DNA of 64,000 nucleotides from Bacteroidota bacterium. Its GTDB lineage: Bacteria; Bacteroidota; Bacteroidia; B-17B0; Aurantibacillaceae. Below, piece by piece: positions 36,682-45,262 of this stretch; position 1 is the first letter of the stretch; the number at the start of each line of letters is the position of its first letter. The translations under genes were made by a program, and so were the position numbers. A model generated the notes under the pieces. The model did no database searches. It saw only the letters and a list, made by a program, of their open reading frames with translations, and was not told the DNA's origin. The stretch is from positions 1-64,000 of the forward strand of contig JADJDM010000014.1 of NCBI GenBank assembly GCA_016702705.1. The letters run 5' to 3'.

Positions 36682-37215
36682 ATGGCACAAATCACAGTAA
36701 AAGACAAGCAGTTTAAACCATATATTGGTAACGATGCAATTCTGCGTTCAGTTAAAGTTGTTGCAGAGCAAATTAATAATGAATTAAAGGATGAATTTCC
36801 TTTGTTTTTAGTAGTGCTGAACGGCTCGTTCATGTTTGCTGCCGACCTTTTAAAAGAGGTTCACATACCATGTGAAATTTCTTTTATTAAAGTAGCATCT
36901 TACCACGGAACAAGCAGCACAGGCACAGTTACTGAGCTTGTTGGTTTGTCGGAAGAAATTAAAGGAAGAAATGTTATTATTGTTGAAGATATTGTAGATA
37001 CAGGTGTTACGCTTGAAAAATTACATTCATCATTAACCAAAAAAGAAGCAAAAAGTATTAGGATTGCAACCCTGTTGTTAAAGCCCGATTCATATAAAAA
37101 ATCAATTAAAGTAGATTATGCTGGTATTGAAATACCAAATGATTTTGTTGTTGGATACGGTTTGGATTACGATGGACAGGGTAGAAACCTGAAAGATATT
37201 TATGTATTAGCTTAA
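36682..37215 (+). CDS. hpt: Hypoxanthine phosphoribosyltransferase
   Basis: 177 residues. Type I PRTase with VVLNGSFMFAADLL, the PRPP loop VIIVEDIVDTGVTLEKL (about residues 98-114), then ATLLLKPDSYKKSIKVDYAGIEIPNDFVVGYGLDYDG with the substrate Lys-Asp region. Salvages hypoxanthine and guanine to IMP and GMP. Followed 51 bp later by adenylate kinase, which has its own promoter. Confidence 0.94.
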   Translation: MAQITVKDKQFKPYIGNDAILRSVKVVAEQINNELKDEFPLFLVVLNGSFMFAADLLKEVHIPCEISFIKVASYHGTSSTGTVTELVGLSEEIKGRNVIIVEDIVDTGVTLEKLHSSLTKKEAKSIRIATLLLKPDSYKKSIKVDYAGIEIPNDFVVGYGLDYDGQGRNLKDIYVLA

Positions 37216-37216
37216 T

Positions 37217-37246
37217 TTTGTAGAATCAGTAAATAATTTATTTTTG
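37217..37246 (+). promoter_or_regulatory. Promoter TTTG-N18-TATTTTTG for adk
   Basis: TTTG at 37217-37220 and TATTTTTG at 37239-37246 with an 18-bp spacer, 20 bp before the ATG at 37267. Confidence 0.6.
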
Positions 37247-37266
37247 TACTAATAAAAACCTCAAAC

Positions 37267-38444
37267 ATGTTAAACATTGTATTATTCGGACCTCCAGGTG
37301 CAGGTAAAGGAACTCAAGCAAAAAAGTTAATCGATTCGTATCATTTAATTCATCTATCAACTGGTGATTTGTTGCGTGCTGAAATTGCTAAGGGTACAAG
37401 TTTAGGTCTTCAAGCTAAATCTATCATGGATCGTGGTGATTTAGTATCTGATGAAATTGTAATTGGTATGATTGAAAATAAATTAAATCATAATCCAGAT
37501 GCAAAAGGTTTTATTTTTGATGGTTTCCCTCGCACAACAGCTCAAGCACAAGCTTTAGATGAATTGTTAGAGAGAAAGAATTCATCAATTAACATGATGA
37601 TTGCATTAGAGGTTGACAATGTGGAGTTAACTCGTCGTTTATTAGTTCGTGGGCACGAGAGTGGAAGAGCTGATGATCAAAACGAAGACATAATTAAAAA
37701 TCGTATTGCTGAATACAACAATAAAACAGCGCCTTTAAAGAACTACTATTCGAACAAAGGTAAATTCCATTCAGTTTACGGAATTGGAACTGTTGAACAA
37801 ATATTTGAATTGTTATGTGCTACAATCGATAACAAAACAAAAGTGAAAGTGATTGAGCCAGATGGTATTCCTACAATTGCTGATGTAAACTTGGATGAGA
37901 AAAAAGAATTCTCTAAAAAAGCAACAGAAGTAGTTGCACCTAAGGTTGCAGAAGTGAAAAAAGTTGCAGAAGTAAAGAAAGCGGCACCTGCTCCGAAAAA
38001 AGTTGAAGTGAAAAAGGCTGCGCTTGCTAAATCAGCTGCTAAGAAGGTGGCTTCGAGTGCCTCAGCCACCAAATCAGCTAAAAAAGTTGTGAAGAAAGCT
38101 GCTCCGAAAAAAGCAGCACCAGCTAAGAAGGTTGTTGCTAAAAAAGCAGTTAAGAAAGTTGCTCCTAAAAAAGCAGCTAAACCTGCTAAGAAAGTTGTTG
38201 CTAAAAAGCTACTAAACCAGCGAAAAAGGTTGTTGCTAAAAAAGTGGTTAAGAAAGCAGTTAAAAAGGTTGCTCCTAAAAAAGCATCTAAACCTGCTAAA
38301 AAAGTAGTTGCAAAAAAGGCGGTTAAGAAAGTAATTAAAAAGGCTTCTAAACCTGCAAAGAAAGTTGTAGCTAAAAAAGTGGTTAAGAAAGCAGTTAAAA
38401 AATCAGCTCCAAAAAAAGCTGTTGCTAAGAAAAAGAAAAAATAA
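37267..38444 (+). CDS. adk: Adenylate kinase with long Lys/Ala/Pro-rich histone H1-like tail, one frameshift
   Basis: Residues 1-190 are a complete short-type adenylate kinase: GPPGAGKGTQAKKL, HLSTGDLLRAEIA, FIFDGFPRTTAQA, RLLVRGHESGRADDQ. A further 200 residues are reiterated KKVVAKKAVKKVAPKKAAKP-type sequence, strongly basic, as in histone H1-like bacterial proteins. The tail changes frame near 38208 (AAAAAGCT, one A short); the other frame continues the same repeats to AKKKKK and TAA at 38444. The catalytic part makes ADP from AMP and ATP; the tail probably binds nucleic acid or polyphosphate, which is inference. Confidence 0.9.
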
Positions 38445-38515
38445 GAATTGAAAATTTTATAATGGTCCAAAGGAAAGGCTAGCCTTACTTTGGACTTTAT
38501 TATTTATAAAGAGCT

Positions 38516-39523
38516 ATGGAGAATTTTGTTGATTACGTTAAGATTTGTTGCCGTTCGGGGAAGGGTGGAAAAGGCTCTACACATTTACGTAGAGAAAAAT
38601 CTGTTCCTAAAGGTGGTCCAGATGGTGGTGATGGAGGTCGTGGTGGACATGTTATTTTACGTGGCAACAAACAACTTTGGACTTTATTACATTTAAAATT
38701 TAGGAAACACGTTATTGCCGAAGATGGTGAAGGTGGTTCTGGTGCATTGTGTTCTGGGAAAGAAGGGAAAGATGAAATAATTGAAGTTCCTTTAGGAACC
38801 ATTGCTCGTGATGCTGAAACTGGTGAGCAAATTTGCGAAATTAGTAAGGACGGACAAGAATTTATTTTAGCTAAAGGTGGGCGTGGAGGCTTAGGAAATC
38901 ATCATTTCCGTTCAGCTACTTTTCAAACACCACGTTTTTCGCAACCTGGAGAAGAAGGTGTAAACGAATGGAAAATTCTTGAATTAAAAGTATTAGCAGA
39001 TATTGGTTTAGTTGGTTTTCCTAATGCAGGTAAATCTACTTTGCTTTCTGTAATGTCGGCTGCTAAACCTGAGATTGCAAATTATCCTTTTACTACATTA
39101 ACTCCACAATTAGGAATTGTAAAATACTACGATTACAAATCATTCATCATGGCTGATATCCCTGGAATTATTGAAGGGGCAAGCGAAGGGAAAGGTTTAG
39201 GTTTACGTTTCTTACGTCATATCGAGCGTAACTCTACCTTATTGTTTTTAGTAAGTGCTGATACAACAGATATTTTTGCAGAGTATAAAATATTATTGGG
39301 TGAACTTAAAAAGTACAACCCTGAATTATTAGATAAGAAACGTATTCTTGGAATTTCAAAATCAGATTTGATTGATGATGAATTACAAGAATTAATCAGC
39401 AAGGATTTAAATAAACGTTTGAAAGGAAAAAATCGTATTCCTTATATGTTCTTCTCTGCACATAGAAAAGAACATTTACAAGAATTGAAAGACCTTATTT
39501 GGGAAAACATTCACGGAGAATAA
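38516..39523 (+). CDS. obgE: GTPase Obg/CgtA
   Basis: 335 residues. N-terminal Gly-rich Obg domain (CRSGKGGKGSTHLRREKSVPKGGPDGGDGG), then the G domain with GFPNAGKSTLLS (about residues 165-176), YPFTTLTPQLG, ADIPGIIEGASEGKGLG and GISKSDLID. Essential ribosome-assembly GTPase. The order adk-obg is common in Bacteroidota. No C-terminal extension. Confidence 0.95.
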   Translation: MENFVDYVKICCRSGKGGKGSTHLRREKSVPKGGPDGGDGGRGGHVILRGNKQLWTLLHLKFRKHVIAEDGEGGSGALCSGKEGKDEIIEVPLGTIARDAETGEQICEISKDGQEFILAKGGRGGLGNHHFRSATFQTPRFSQPGEEGVNEWKILELKVLADIGLVGFPNAGKSTLLSVMSAAKPEIANYPFTTLTPQLGIVKYYDYKSFIMADIPGIIEGASEGKGLGLRFLRHIERNSTLLFLVSADTTDIFAEYKILLGELKKYNPELLDKKRILGISKSDLIDDELQELISKDLNKRLKGKNRIPYMFFSAHRKEHLQELKDLIWENIHGE

Positions 39524-39526
39524 ATT

Positions 39527-40138
39527 ATGAAGATTATCTGTATTGGGCGCAATTACGCTGAACACGCTAAGGAAATGAAATCGGAAGTTCCTACTGAACC
39601 CGTTTTTTTTATGAAGCCAGACACAGCATTATTAAAGGATAACGAAGACTTTTATTATCCAGAGCACACCAAAGACTTACACCACGAAGTTGAAATTGTA
39701 ATCAAAATTTCGAAAGCAGGTAAACACATCGAAGAAAAATTTGCGCACAAATATTACGAAGAGATAGGAATTGGAATTGATTTCACAGCTCGTGATGTGC
39801 AAGCTAAGTGCAAAGAAAAAGGATTGCCTTGGGAAAAAGCAAAAGCATTTGATGGCTCAGCACCAATTGGTAAGTTCGTAAACAAATCAACTTTTGCTGA
39901 TTTAAATAATATCAATTTTAAATTAGATGTAAACGGACAATTACGCCAACAAGGAAATACAAAAGACTTGATTTTTAGTTTTGATAAAGTAATTGCTTAC
40001 GTTTCTAAATTCGTTACTTTAAAAACAGGCGATTTAATTTACACCGGAACTCCTGAAGGAGTTGCTGCCGTTAACATTGGAGATGTACTAACTTGTTCTA
40101 TCGAAGGACAAGAATTATTGTCCTTCCATGTTAAATAA
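39527..40138 (+). CDS. Fumarylacetoacetate hydrolase-family protein
   Basis: 203 residues. CIGRNYAEHAKEM start, FMKPDTALL, then metal ligands in HHEVEIVIKISKAGKHI and GIGIDFTARDVQ, KAFDGSAPIG, TGTPEGVAAVNIGD. The family includes acylpyruvate hydrolases and oxaloacetate tautomerase/decarboxylases; the exact substrate is not clear. It follows obg by 3 bp and overlaps the next gene by 11 bp. Confidence 0.9.
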   Translation: MKIICIGRNYAEHAKEMKSEVPTEPVFFMKPDTALLKDNEDFYYPEHTKDLHHEVEIVIKISKAGKHIEEKFAHKYYEEIGIGIDFTARDVQAKCKEKGLPWEKAKAFDGSAPIGKFVNKSTFADLNNINFKLDVNGQLRQQGNTKDLIFSFDKVIAYVSKFVTLKTGDLIYTGTPEGVAAVNIGDVLTCSIEGQELLSFHVK

Positions 40139-40673
40139 TCCCGATAAAGTAATTGAGCAAACAAACAACTGGATTAAATCTGTTGTTATTGATTGTAATT
40201 TTTGTCCATTTGCTGCAAAGGCGGTAATGCAAAAAAGTATTCGTTACAATGTAAACGAAAAGGCAGGTTTAGAAGATGCCTTAATGACTTTACAAGAAGA
40301 AATACTTTTTTTAGAAGCCAATAAAGAATTTGAAACTGGCTTTGTTATTTTTCCAAATAACTTTTCTGATTTTGAAGATTACCTTGATTTAGTTTTTGCA
40401 TCTGAACAATTAATGGAAGGTCTTGGATTAAGCGGCGAATACCAACTTGCAAGTTTTCATCCTGAATATGTTTTTGAAGGCGTTTCTCCTGATGATGCAG
40501 CAAACTATACCAATCGTTCTATTTACCCAATGCTCCACATCTTACGCGAAGAGAGTTTAGAAAAAGCTTTAAGTTTGTATCCAAATCCTGAATTAATTCC
40601 TGAACATAATATTGCTTTCGCACAAAAGAAAGGTTTGGCTTATATGCAGGCACTTAGGGCGGCTTGTTTTTGA
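40128..40673 (+). CDS. DUF1415 family protein
   Basis: 181 residues. Recognisable DUF1415 motifs: NWIKSVVIDCNFCPFAAKA near the start, FPNNFSDFEDYLDLV, YQLASFHPEYVFEG, and DDAANYTNRSIYPMLHILRE. Function unknown; conserved Cys and His residues may bind a metal. Overlaps the FAH-family gene by 11 bp, so they are likely co-translated. Confidence 0.88.
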   Translation: MLNNPDKVIEQTNNWIKSVVIDCNFCPFAAKAVMQKSIRYNVNEKAGLEDALMTLQEEILFLEANKEFETGFVIFPNNFSDFEDYLDLVFASEQLMEGLGLSGEYQLASFHPEYVFEGVSPDDAANYTNRSIYPMLHILREESLEKALSLYPNPELIPEHNIAFAQKKGLAYMQALRAACF

Positions 40674-40751
40674 TTCAAGTGTTGAAAATCAAACTCTGCA
40701 CCATTGATGTTTCTCCTTGCTGGTTGAGCGCCAACGCAAGGTAATTAACGT

Positions 40752-41019
40752 ATGGCAAAAGAAGCCTTAAACGATTTTAAAGAAATTCTAAGCTTCTTAT
40801 CTAAACAAAGTGCACAAGCTCCTAAGATTGTTAAGGAAAGTGTACTATCAAGATTAGATGCAATTAAAACAAATCCCTTAATTTTTGGGGAAAAATTAAA
40901 ACCTCCTATAAGTTCAGCTTTATAATTTTAGCTATCGAGTTACCTATCAAATTAAATCTCAAGTAATACGAGTAATTAGAGTGCGACACACGAGTCGCGA
41001 ACCGCTTGGATACCAATAA
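40752..41019 (+). pseudogene. ParE/RelE-like toxin, frameshifted and without antitoxin
   Basis: MAKEALNDFKEILSFLSKQS followed by KESVLSRLDAIKTNPLIFGE stops in frame 1 at 40924. A later frame continues YNFSYRVTYQIKSQVIRV and RHTSREPLGYQ. Together they give a ParE-like toxin of about 88 residues, including the usual Y-R-V-x-Y strand and terminal RH-S/T-R motif. No antitoxin ORF lies immediately upstream, so this is a broken, orphan toxin or a one-base sequence error in an orphan. Confidence 0.65.
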
Positions 41020-41025
41020 AGTTGC

Positions 41026-42336
41026 TTACTCCACCAAACTAATCCTAACCTTCTTATTCTTTAGCTTAGCGTTATTCAACAACTTAATAACGTTGTTTAC
41101 TTCGCTTTTGTGAACGGCTACGAAGGCGCAATCTTGTTTTAATTCTATATTGCCCAGTTGTTCTTTGCTTAGATTGCCTTGTTTAAAAAACAAACCTGCA
41201 ATATCACCTTTTGAGATTTTATCTTTTTTTCCGCCAGTTATGTATACGGTTTTCCATTCGGATTGGATGGGAGCTTTTGCTTTTTGTAATTTCTCAACCT
41301 TTGCATCTTTTATAAATGGAGGCAATTCTTCCTTTTCCCATTTAATAATGTAGGCAGTTCCATCGTTAAACATACGGGCTGTTCTACCATTACGGTGTGT
41401 AAATTCTTCGCTTTTTAATGGCAATTGGTAATGGATAATGAATTTTATTTCGGGAACATCAATACCACGAGCAGCCAAATCGGTTGCAATGATTAGTTTG
41501 TGGGTTCCGTTTCTAAATAAAATTAAGGCTTGCTCTCTGTCTTTTTGTTCCATACCACCATAAAAACAAACGTGAGAAACACTGTAATTACTTAAGTAAT
41601 CACTTACACGTTGTATGGTTTCTTTAAAATTACAAAACACAATGCCTGGCTCGTTGCCAATGTGCTCAAGGGTTTTGCGAAGTGTTTCCAGTTTATCTTT
41701 ATCAGGAGAAATAACTGTTTTTATGGTAAGCTGAGAAGTTTTTTGATTTAAGTAATTAATTTGTTTTGGATTGTGCAAACCAACAAACTTTGGAATACTT
41801 ACTGCTTGCGTTGCAGAGGTAAGCACTTTCTTTTTTACATTGGGTAATGCATTCATTATCTCACGCATTTCATCTTCGAAACCAATGTGTAAGGATTTAT
41901 CAAACTCATCTAACACAATTGTTTTAATGTTGCCAATGGCGAAGGTTTCTCTACGCAAATGATCTGCAATTCTACCGGGTGTGCCAATTAGTATTGCAGG
42001 TGGAGTTTTTAAATTCATTCTATCATTGGAGAATGATTGACCGCCATACACGGCAAAGTTGCGGTAACCTGTGCCCATGTTTTGAGTTACTTGTGCAATT
42101 TGCACGGCAAGCTCACGGGTTGGAACAATTATTAGAGCTTGTACTTCGTGGCAGCTTTCATCTAGCTCGGCAATAATGGGTAATAAAAAAGCCAATGTTT
42201 TACCTGTACCTGTTGGCGAAAGCAATATTGAATGGTTGTGCGATTGAATAACAGAAAGCGCTTCTTCCTGCATGGGATTTAATTCCTTAATTCCCAATTT
42301 AGCGAGAATAGCTGTTTGATCTTTAATACTTGACAT
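41026..42336 (-). CDS. dbpA: DbpA-like DEAD-box RNA helicase
   Basis: 436 residues from MSSIKDQTAILAKLGIKELN; a longer start (42384) is disfavoured because the promoter lies inside it. Motifs: LLSPTGTGKTLAFLLP, PTRELAVQ, IGTPGRIADHL, motif II DEFD instead of DEAD, TSATQ, ATDLAARGID, HRNGRTAR. The last 75 residues (WKTVYITGGKKDKISKGDIAG...) form the DbpA RNA-binding domain, which targets helix 92 of 23S rRNA. Its 5' end is duplicated 596 bp upstream. Confidence 0.9.
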   Translation of the reverse strand: MSSIKDQTAILAKLGIKELNPMQEEALSVIQSHNHSILLSPTGTGKTLAFLLPIIAELDESCHEVQALIIVPTRELAVQIAQVTQNMGTGYRNFAVYGGQSFSNDRMNLKTPPAILIGTPGRIADHLRRETFAIGNIKTIVLDEFDKSLHIGFEDEMREIMNALPNVKKKVLTSATQAVSIPKFVGLHNPKQINYLNQKTSQLTIKTVISPDKDKLETLRKTLEHIGNEPGIVFCNFKETIQRVSDYLSNYSVSHVCFYGGMEQKDREQALILFRNGTHKLIIATDLAARGIDVPEIKFIIHYQLPLKSEEFTHRNGRTARMFNDGTAYIIKWEKEELPPFIKDAKVEKLQKAKAPIQSEWKTVYITGGKKDKISKGDIAGLFFKQGNLSKEQLGNIELKQDCAFVAVHKSEVNNVIKLLNNAKLKNKKVRISLVE

Positions 42337-42367
42337 AGGGCAAAGGTAAGCTTTATATTTGGTTGGG
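42247..42367. repeat. Direct repeat copy A (5' end of the DbpA-like gene)
   Basis: This 121-bp segment, spanning the promoter and the first 30 codons of the helicase, recurs at 42843-42965 in the same orientation with one substitution and a 2-bp insertion. Confidence 0.95.
42341..42348 (-). promoter_or_regulatory. -7 box TACCTTTG of the DbpA-like gene
   Basis: The minus strand reads TACCTTTG four bases before the ATG (TACCTTTGCCCTATG), another nearly leaderless layout. The identical box is present in the duplicated copy at 42937-42944. Confidence 0.55.
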
Positions 42368-42410
42368 GGAAATTGTAAACTCAAGGAGGCATGAAAGTGA
42401 AATGTTTATG

Positions 42411-42437
42411 AGAAAAATCGGAATTTCCGATTTTTCT
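42411..42437. repeat. Perfect 13-bp inverted repeat
   Basis: AGAAAAATCGGAA / TTCCGATTTTTCT with a single T in the loop, located between the DbpA-like gene and the small insert. The loop is too small for a stable RNA hairpin of full length; a protein-binding site or terminator are options. Confidence 0.6.
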
Positions 42438-42532
42438 AAAAATTGGTAAGAAATGGATAATTTGTAAAAGGATATTTATCCCTTTTTTATGAATTAAAAA
42501 CAAGTCTCAATTAGGCAATTTTATTGTTTTTG

Positions 42533-42540
42533 TATATTTG
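42533..42540 (+). promoter_or_regulatory. -7 box TATATTTG before the small inserted ORFs
   Basis: TTTTTG TATATTTG matches TAnnTTTG and directly precedes the short reading frames at 42545-42779. Confidence 0.5.
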
Positions 42541-42544
42541 CAAT

Positions 42545-42607
42545 ACTCACTATGAAGCCAAAAATCACGTAAATATTGAGATAGATAAACTTACGAACTC
42601 GATTGAG
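42545..42607 (+). pseudogene. Remnant of a small protein (EAKNHVNIEIDKLTNSIESA)
   Basis: Frame THYEAKNHVNIEIDKLTNSI ends in TAATAA at 42604 and lacks an ATG; the ATG at 42552 lies in another frame and stops after six codons. The peptide resembles the N-terminus of small Bacteroidota proteins of toxin-antitoxin or mobile context that I recall only vaguely. Likely a remnant or a leaderless micro-ORF. Confidence 0.35.
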
Positions 42608-42623
42608 AGTGCTTAATAATAAG

Positions 42624-42779
42624 ATGAAAAAATTGAAACCTGAACCAATTGGAATTGACTTATATGTTTCTCCAAAAAAATCTACTGAAAAAGAATTACA
42701 GGAATTATCTGAATTTATTAGAGAATATAAAAAGAAACAAGCTTTAAAAAAAGCAAGTAAGCATCGTAAAGCTGCTTAA
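42624..42779 (+). CDS. 51-residue basic small protein
   Basis: MKKLKPEPIGIDLYVSPKKS followed by TEKELQELSEFIREYKKKQA and a Lys-rich end. Predicted mainly helical with a basic tail. No family recognised. It lies in the insert between the two direct repeats and downstream of a consensus -7 box, which hints that it is the cargo of a small mobile unit. Confidence 0.45.
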   Translation: MKKLKPEPIGIDLYVSPKKSTEKELQELSEFIREYKKKQALKKASKHRKAA

Positions 42780-42842
42780 ATAATTTGTTGTTGAAATAAA
42801 CTACTGATTAAAATCTACACAGAAAGGCAAACCCACAAAGCC

Positions 42843-42965
42843 AATAACAGAAAGCGCTTCTTCCTGCATGGGATTTAATTCCTTAATTCCCAATTTAGCG
42901 AGAATAGCTGTTTGATCTTTAATACTTGACATAAGGCAAAGGTAAGCTTTATTATTTTGGTTGGG
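42843..42965. repeat. Direct repeat copy B (duplicated 5' end of the DbpA-like gene)
   Basis: Copy of 42247-42367. On the minus strand it keeps the promoter and encodes MSSIKDQTAILAKLGIKELN plus 10 further matching residues before running into unrelated codons and stopping at 42801, so it would give a 43-residue truncated peptide. Confidence 0.93.
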
Positions 42966-43103
42966 ATAAACAACACCTAGACTAAAAATGAATAAGTCTA
43001 AAACAAAAATAATTTTCACCGTAGTAATTTGATATAACATAAATTCGGCGAATCATCTCAAAAAACGTTAATGTTTAACGTTAAAATTTATAAATAGAGT
43101 TTT

Positions 43104-43137
43104 TTTGCTCGTCTTTAGTTGAAAATATATATATTTG
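43104..43137 (+). promoter_or_regulatory. Promoter TTTG-N22-TATATTTG for the ATPase/RloB-like pair
   Basis: TTTG at 43104-43107 and TATATTTG at 43130-43137; the spacer is 22 bp, slightly long. Upstream, AACGTTAATGTTTAACGTT (about 43062-43082) has an inverted AACGTTAA/TTAACGTT character that may be an operator. ATG at 43160. Confidence 0.55.
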
Positions 43138-43159
43138 CGTGAACTTTTAACGTGAAATC

Positions 43160-44521
43160 ATGCTAATAAGATTTGTAGCAAAAAACATTTTCTCTTTTAA
43201 AGAAGAGACAGAATTCAACTTGTTTCCGAATAAAACTCAACGTTTAAAGCATCATAAAGTTGTCAAGAACGATGTTGAATTTTTGCGATTAAGTGCAATT
43301 TATGGAGCGAATGGATCTGGTAAATCCAACTTTATTAACTCAGTTTCCGTTTTGGAGTCAATGGTTGAAAAAGGTAAATTAATTCCTGAAATTGAACAAA
43401 TGAAATTTAAGCTAAGTGATAAAAACATCTCTGAACCAATTTCACTTGGTATAGAATTTTACGCAAAATCAAAAATATACTACTATTCAATAACTTTCAA
43501 TTATGGAATAATTCTTAATGAATATTTAGCTGAAAGCAGAAAAGAATCTGATATATTAATTTTTGACAGAAATATTGAAAATAATGCTCAGACTATATCG
43601 TTTTACGATGAGTATACAAAAGACGAGAAAAATAAATTATTTGTTGAAGTATTAGCAGAAAAATTATTGCAGAAAGATGAATTACTTCTTTCATTTCTTA
43701 ATTCAAAATATAAAGGGGAATTTCCTGACGTTGATAATTCATTTGATTGGTTTGATACAACTTTAGTAATTATTAAGCCCGATGCTAAGCCAAGTGGCAT
43801 TGCTCATATCTTAGATACAAAGCCTAAATTGAAAGATTTTGCAAACACTCTTATTCCAACATTAAATACTGGGATTTCAAAAATTGAAGTACAAAAAAAG
43901 AGGATTGAAGATGTATTCGAAGATATAGATAAAAAGAAAATTAAAACACTTACAGAAGACTTAAAGAAAAATGATCCTGATACACTTTCAGTATTAACAC
44001 ATTCTGAATCTGGGGAAGAAGCATCTTTAAGTTATGAGGATGGTAAAATTTTTGTAAAAAGACTAGTTACTAATCATTTAAATGATAAAGGATTTGAAGT
44101 TGAATTCAACGTAGGAATGGAGTCAGATGGAACTAAAAGATTAATTGATTATATACCAGCCTTAAATGGTATTATTAACGAAGATAGGGTTTATCTGATT
44201 GATGAAATTGAAAGAAGTATACATCCAATCACAATAAAGGACATTATTACTAAAATTTCCTTGGATGAAGTAGCAAAAGGGCAATTAATTTTTACCACTC
44301 ACGAATCATGTTTATTAGATCAAGAAATTTTAAGAACAGATGAAATTTGGTTTGCCCAAAAAGATGTTGATGGAGCTTCTAAAATTTATTCATTAAGTGA
44401 ATACAATATTCATAATACTGCAAATATTGAAAATGGCTACTTAAATGGTCGTTATGGTGGAATTCCTTTTTTATCAAACTTACACGATTTAAACTGGCAT
44501 AAGTATGAAATATCTAACTAG
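43160..44521 (+). CDS. AAA ATPase of an AbiL/RloAB-like defence pair
   Basis: 453 residues. Starts MLIRFVAKNIFSFKEETEF, a typical beginning for AAA_15/RloA-type ATPases; Walker A YGANGSGKSNFINS (about residues 49-62); Walker B YLIDEIERSIHP (about residues 348-359); then QLIFTTHESCLLD. Overlaps the RloB-like gene by 17 bp. ATPase plus RloB-like pairs are known as RloAB or AbiL abortive-infection modules, in which the ATPase presumably senses phage and the TOPRIM-like partner acts as effector. Confidence 0.85.
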   Translation: MLIRFVAKNIFSFKEETEFNLFPNKTQRLKHHKVVKNDVEFLRLSAIYGANGSGKSNFINSVSVLESMVEKGKLIPEIEQMKFKLSDKNISEPISLGIEFYAKSKIYYYSITFNYGIILNEYLAESRKESDILIFDRNIENNAQTISFYDEYTKDEKNKLFVEVLAEKLLQKDELLLSFLNSKYKGEFPDVDNSFDWFDTTLVIIKPDAKPSGIAHILDTKPKLKDFANTLIPTLNTGISKIEVQKKRIEDVFEDIDKKKIKTLTEDLKKNDPDTLSVLTHSESGEEASLSYEDGKIFVKRLVTNHLNDKGFEVEFNVGMESDGTKRLIDYIPALNGIINEDRVYLIDEIERSIHPITIKDIITKISLDEVAKGQLIFTTHESCLLDQEILRTDEIWFAQKDVDGASKIYSLSEYNIHNTANIENGYLNGRYGGIPFLSNLHDLNWHKYEISN

Positions 44522-45153
44522 AACCAAAATTTATCATAAGTTAGAACCGAACAAAGATGCGAAAAAAATCTATATTCTTTGTGAGGGACAAGAAACAGAA
44601 ATAAATTATTTTAAGTATTTCCAAGGATTTTCATCTAATATTGATATTATTCCTATTCCAAATGAAAATGGACAATCTGACCCAACAAAACTGAAGGAAA
44701 ATTCTGAACTTATTTTTTTTGGTAATTCGACAACCATGCCAAAGTATAGTTTAAGCAGTGAATATAAAGACGAAGTTTGGTTTGTAATTGACACAGATAG
44801 ATGGAATGAAGGCGATAAGATTAATGATTTAAGAAAGTTTTGCAACGTTAAAAATAATGAACTTAATCCATGGACTGTAGTTCAAAGTAATCCATGTTTT
44901 GAATTATGGTTCTATTATCATGCATTCGACGTTAAACCAAATAATGAAGAAGTAACCAAATCAAATGGATTTAAAAAATTTTAGATGCTAAAATAAAAGG
45001 AGGTTTTGATTTGAAAAAAGACCTATTGAGTTAGAACTAGCAATAAATAATTCAACAAATAATTTTGAAGCTGAAAAGGAGCAACCAAAATTATTTTCTA
45101 CAGAAGTTCATTTGCTGGGATTAAAATACTACCGTTTGTTAAAACACAGTTAG
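44505..45153 (+). CDS. RloB-like TOPRIM-type effector, two frameshifts
   Basis: MKYLTRTKIYHKLEPNKDAK, then ILCEGQETEINYFKYFQ (the E-G-x-x-T-E of RloB/TOPRIM), DEVWFVIDTDRW (D-x-D) and SNPCFELWFYYH. The first frame stops at 44984; LDAKIKGGFDLKKD and then IELELAINNSTNNFEAEKEQ with STEVHLLGLKYYRLL follow in other frames to TAG at 45153. Breaks lie near 44979 (AAAAAATTTT) and 45022 (GAAAAAAG). With two bases corrected the product is about 215 residues, normal for RloB. Confidence 0.78.
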
Positions 45154-45262
45154 ATAAATTAAGGAAGATTGATGTCTGAGCTTAGAAGTTTGAATTATTA
45201 GGAAGTCTCAGTATTATCGGATCGCAATAAAAAATTGTATACGACTTTTTTTACAAAAACCT

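Noticed and set aside
38201..38470. Long minus-strand and alternative-frame ORFs over the adk tail
   Set aside because: They are shadows of the repetitive Lys/Ala codons of the plus-strand gene.
42801..42965. Minus-strand ORF starting like the DbpA-like helicase, as a separate small gene
   Set aside because: It is the duplicated 5' fragment of the helicase gene running into unrelated sequence.
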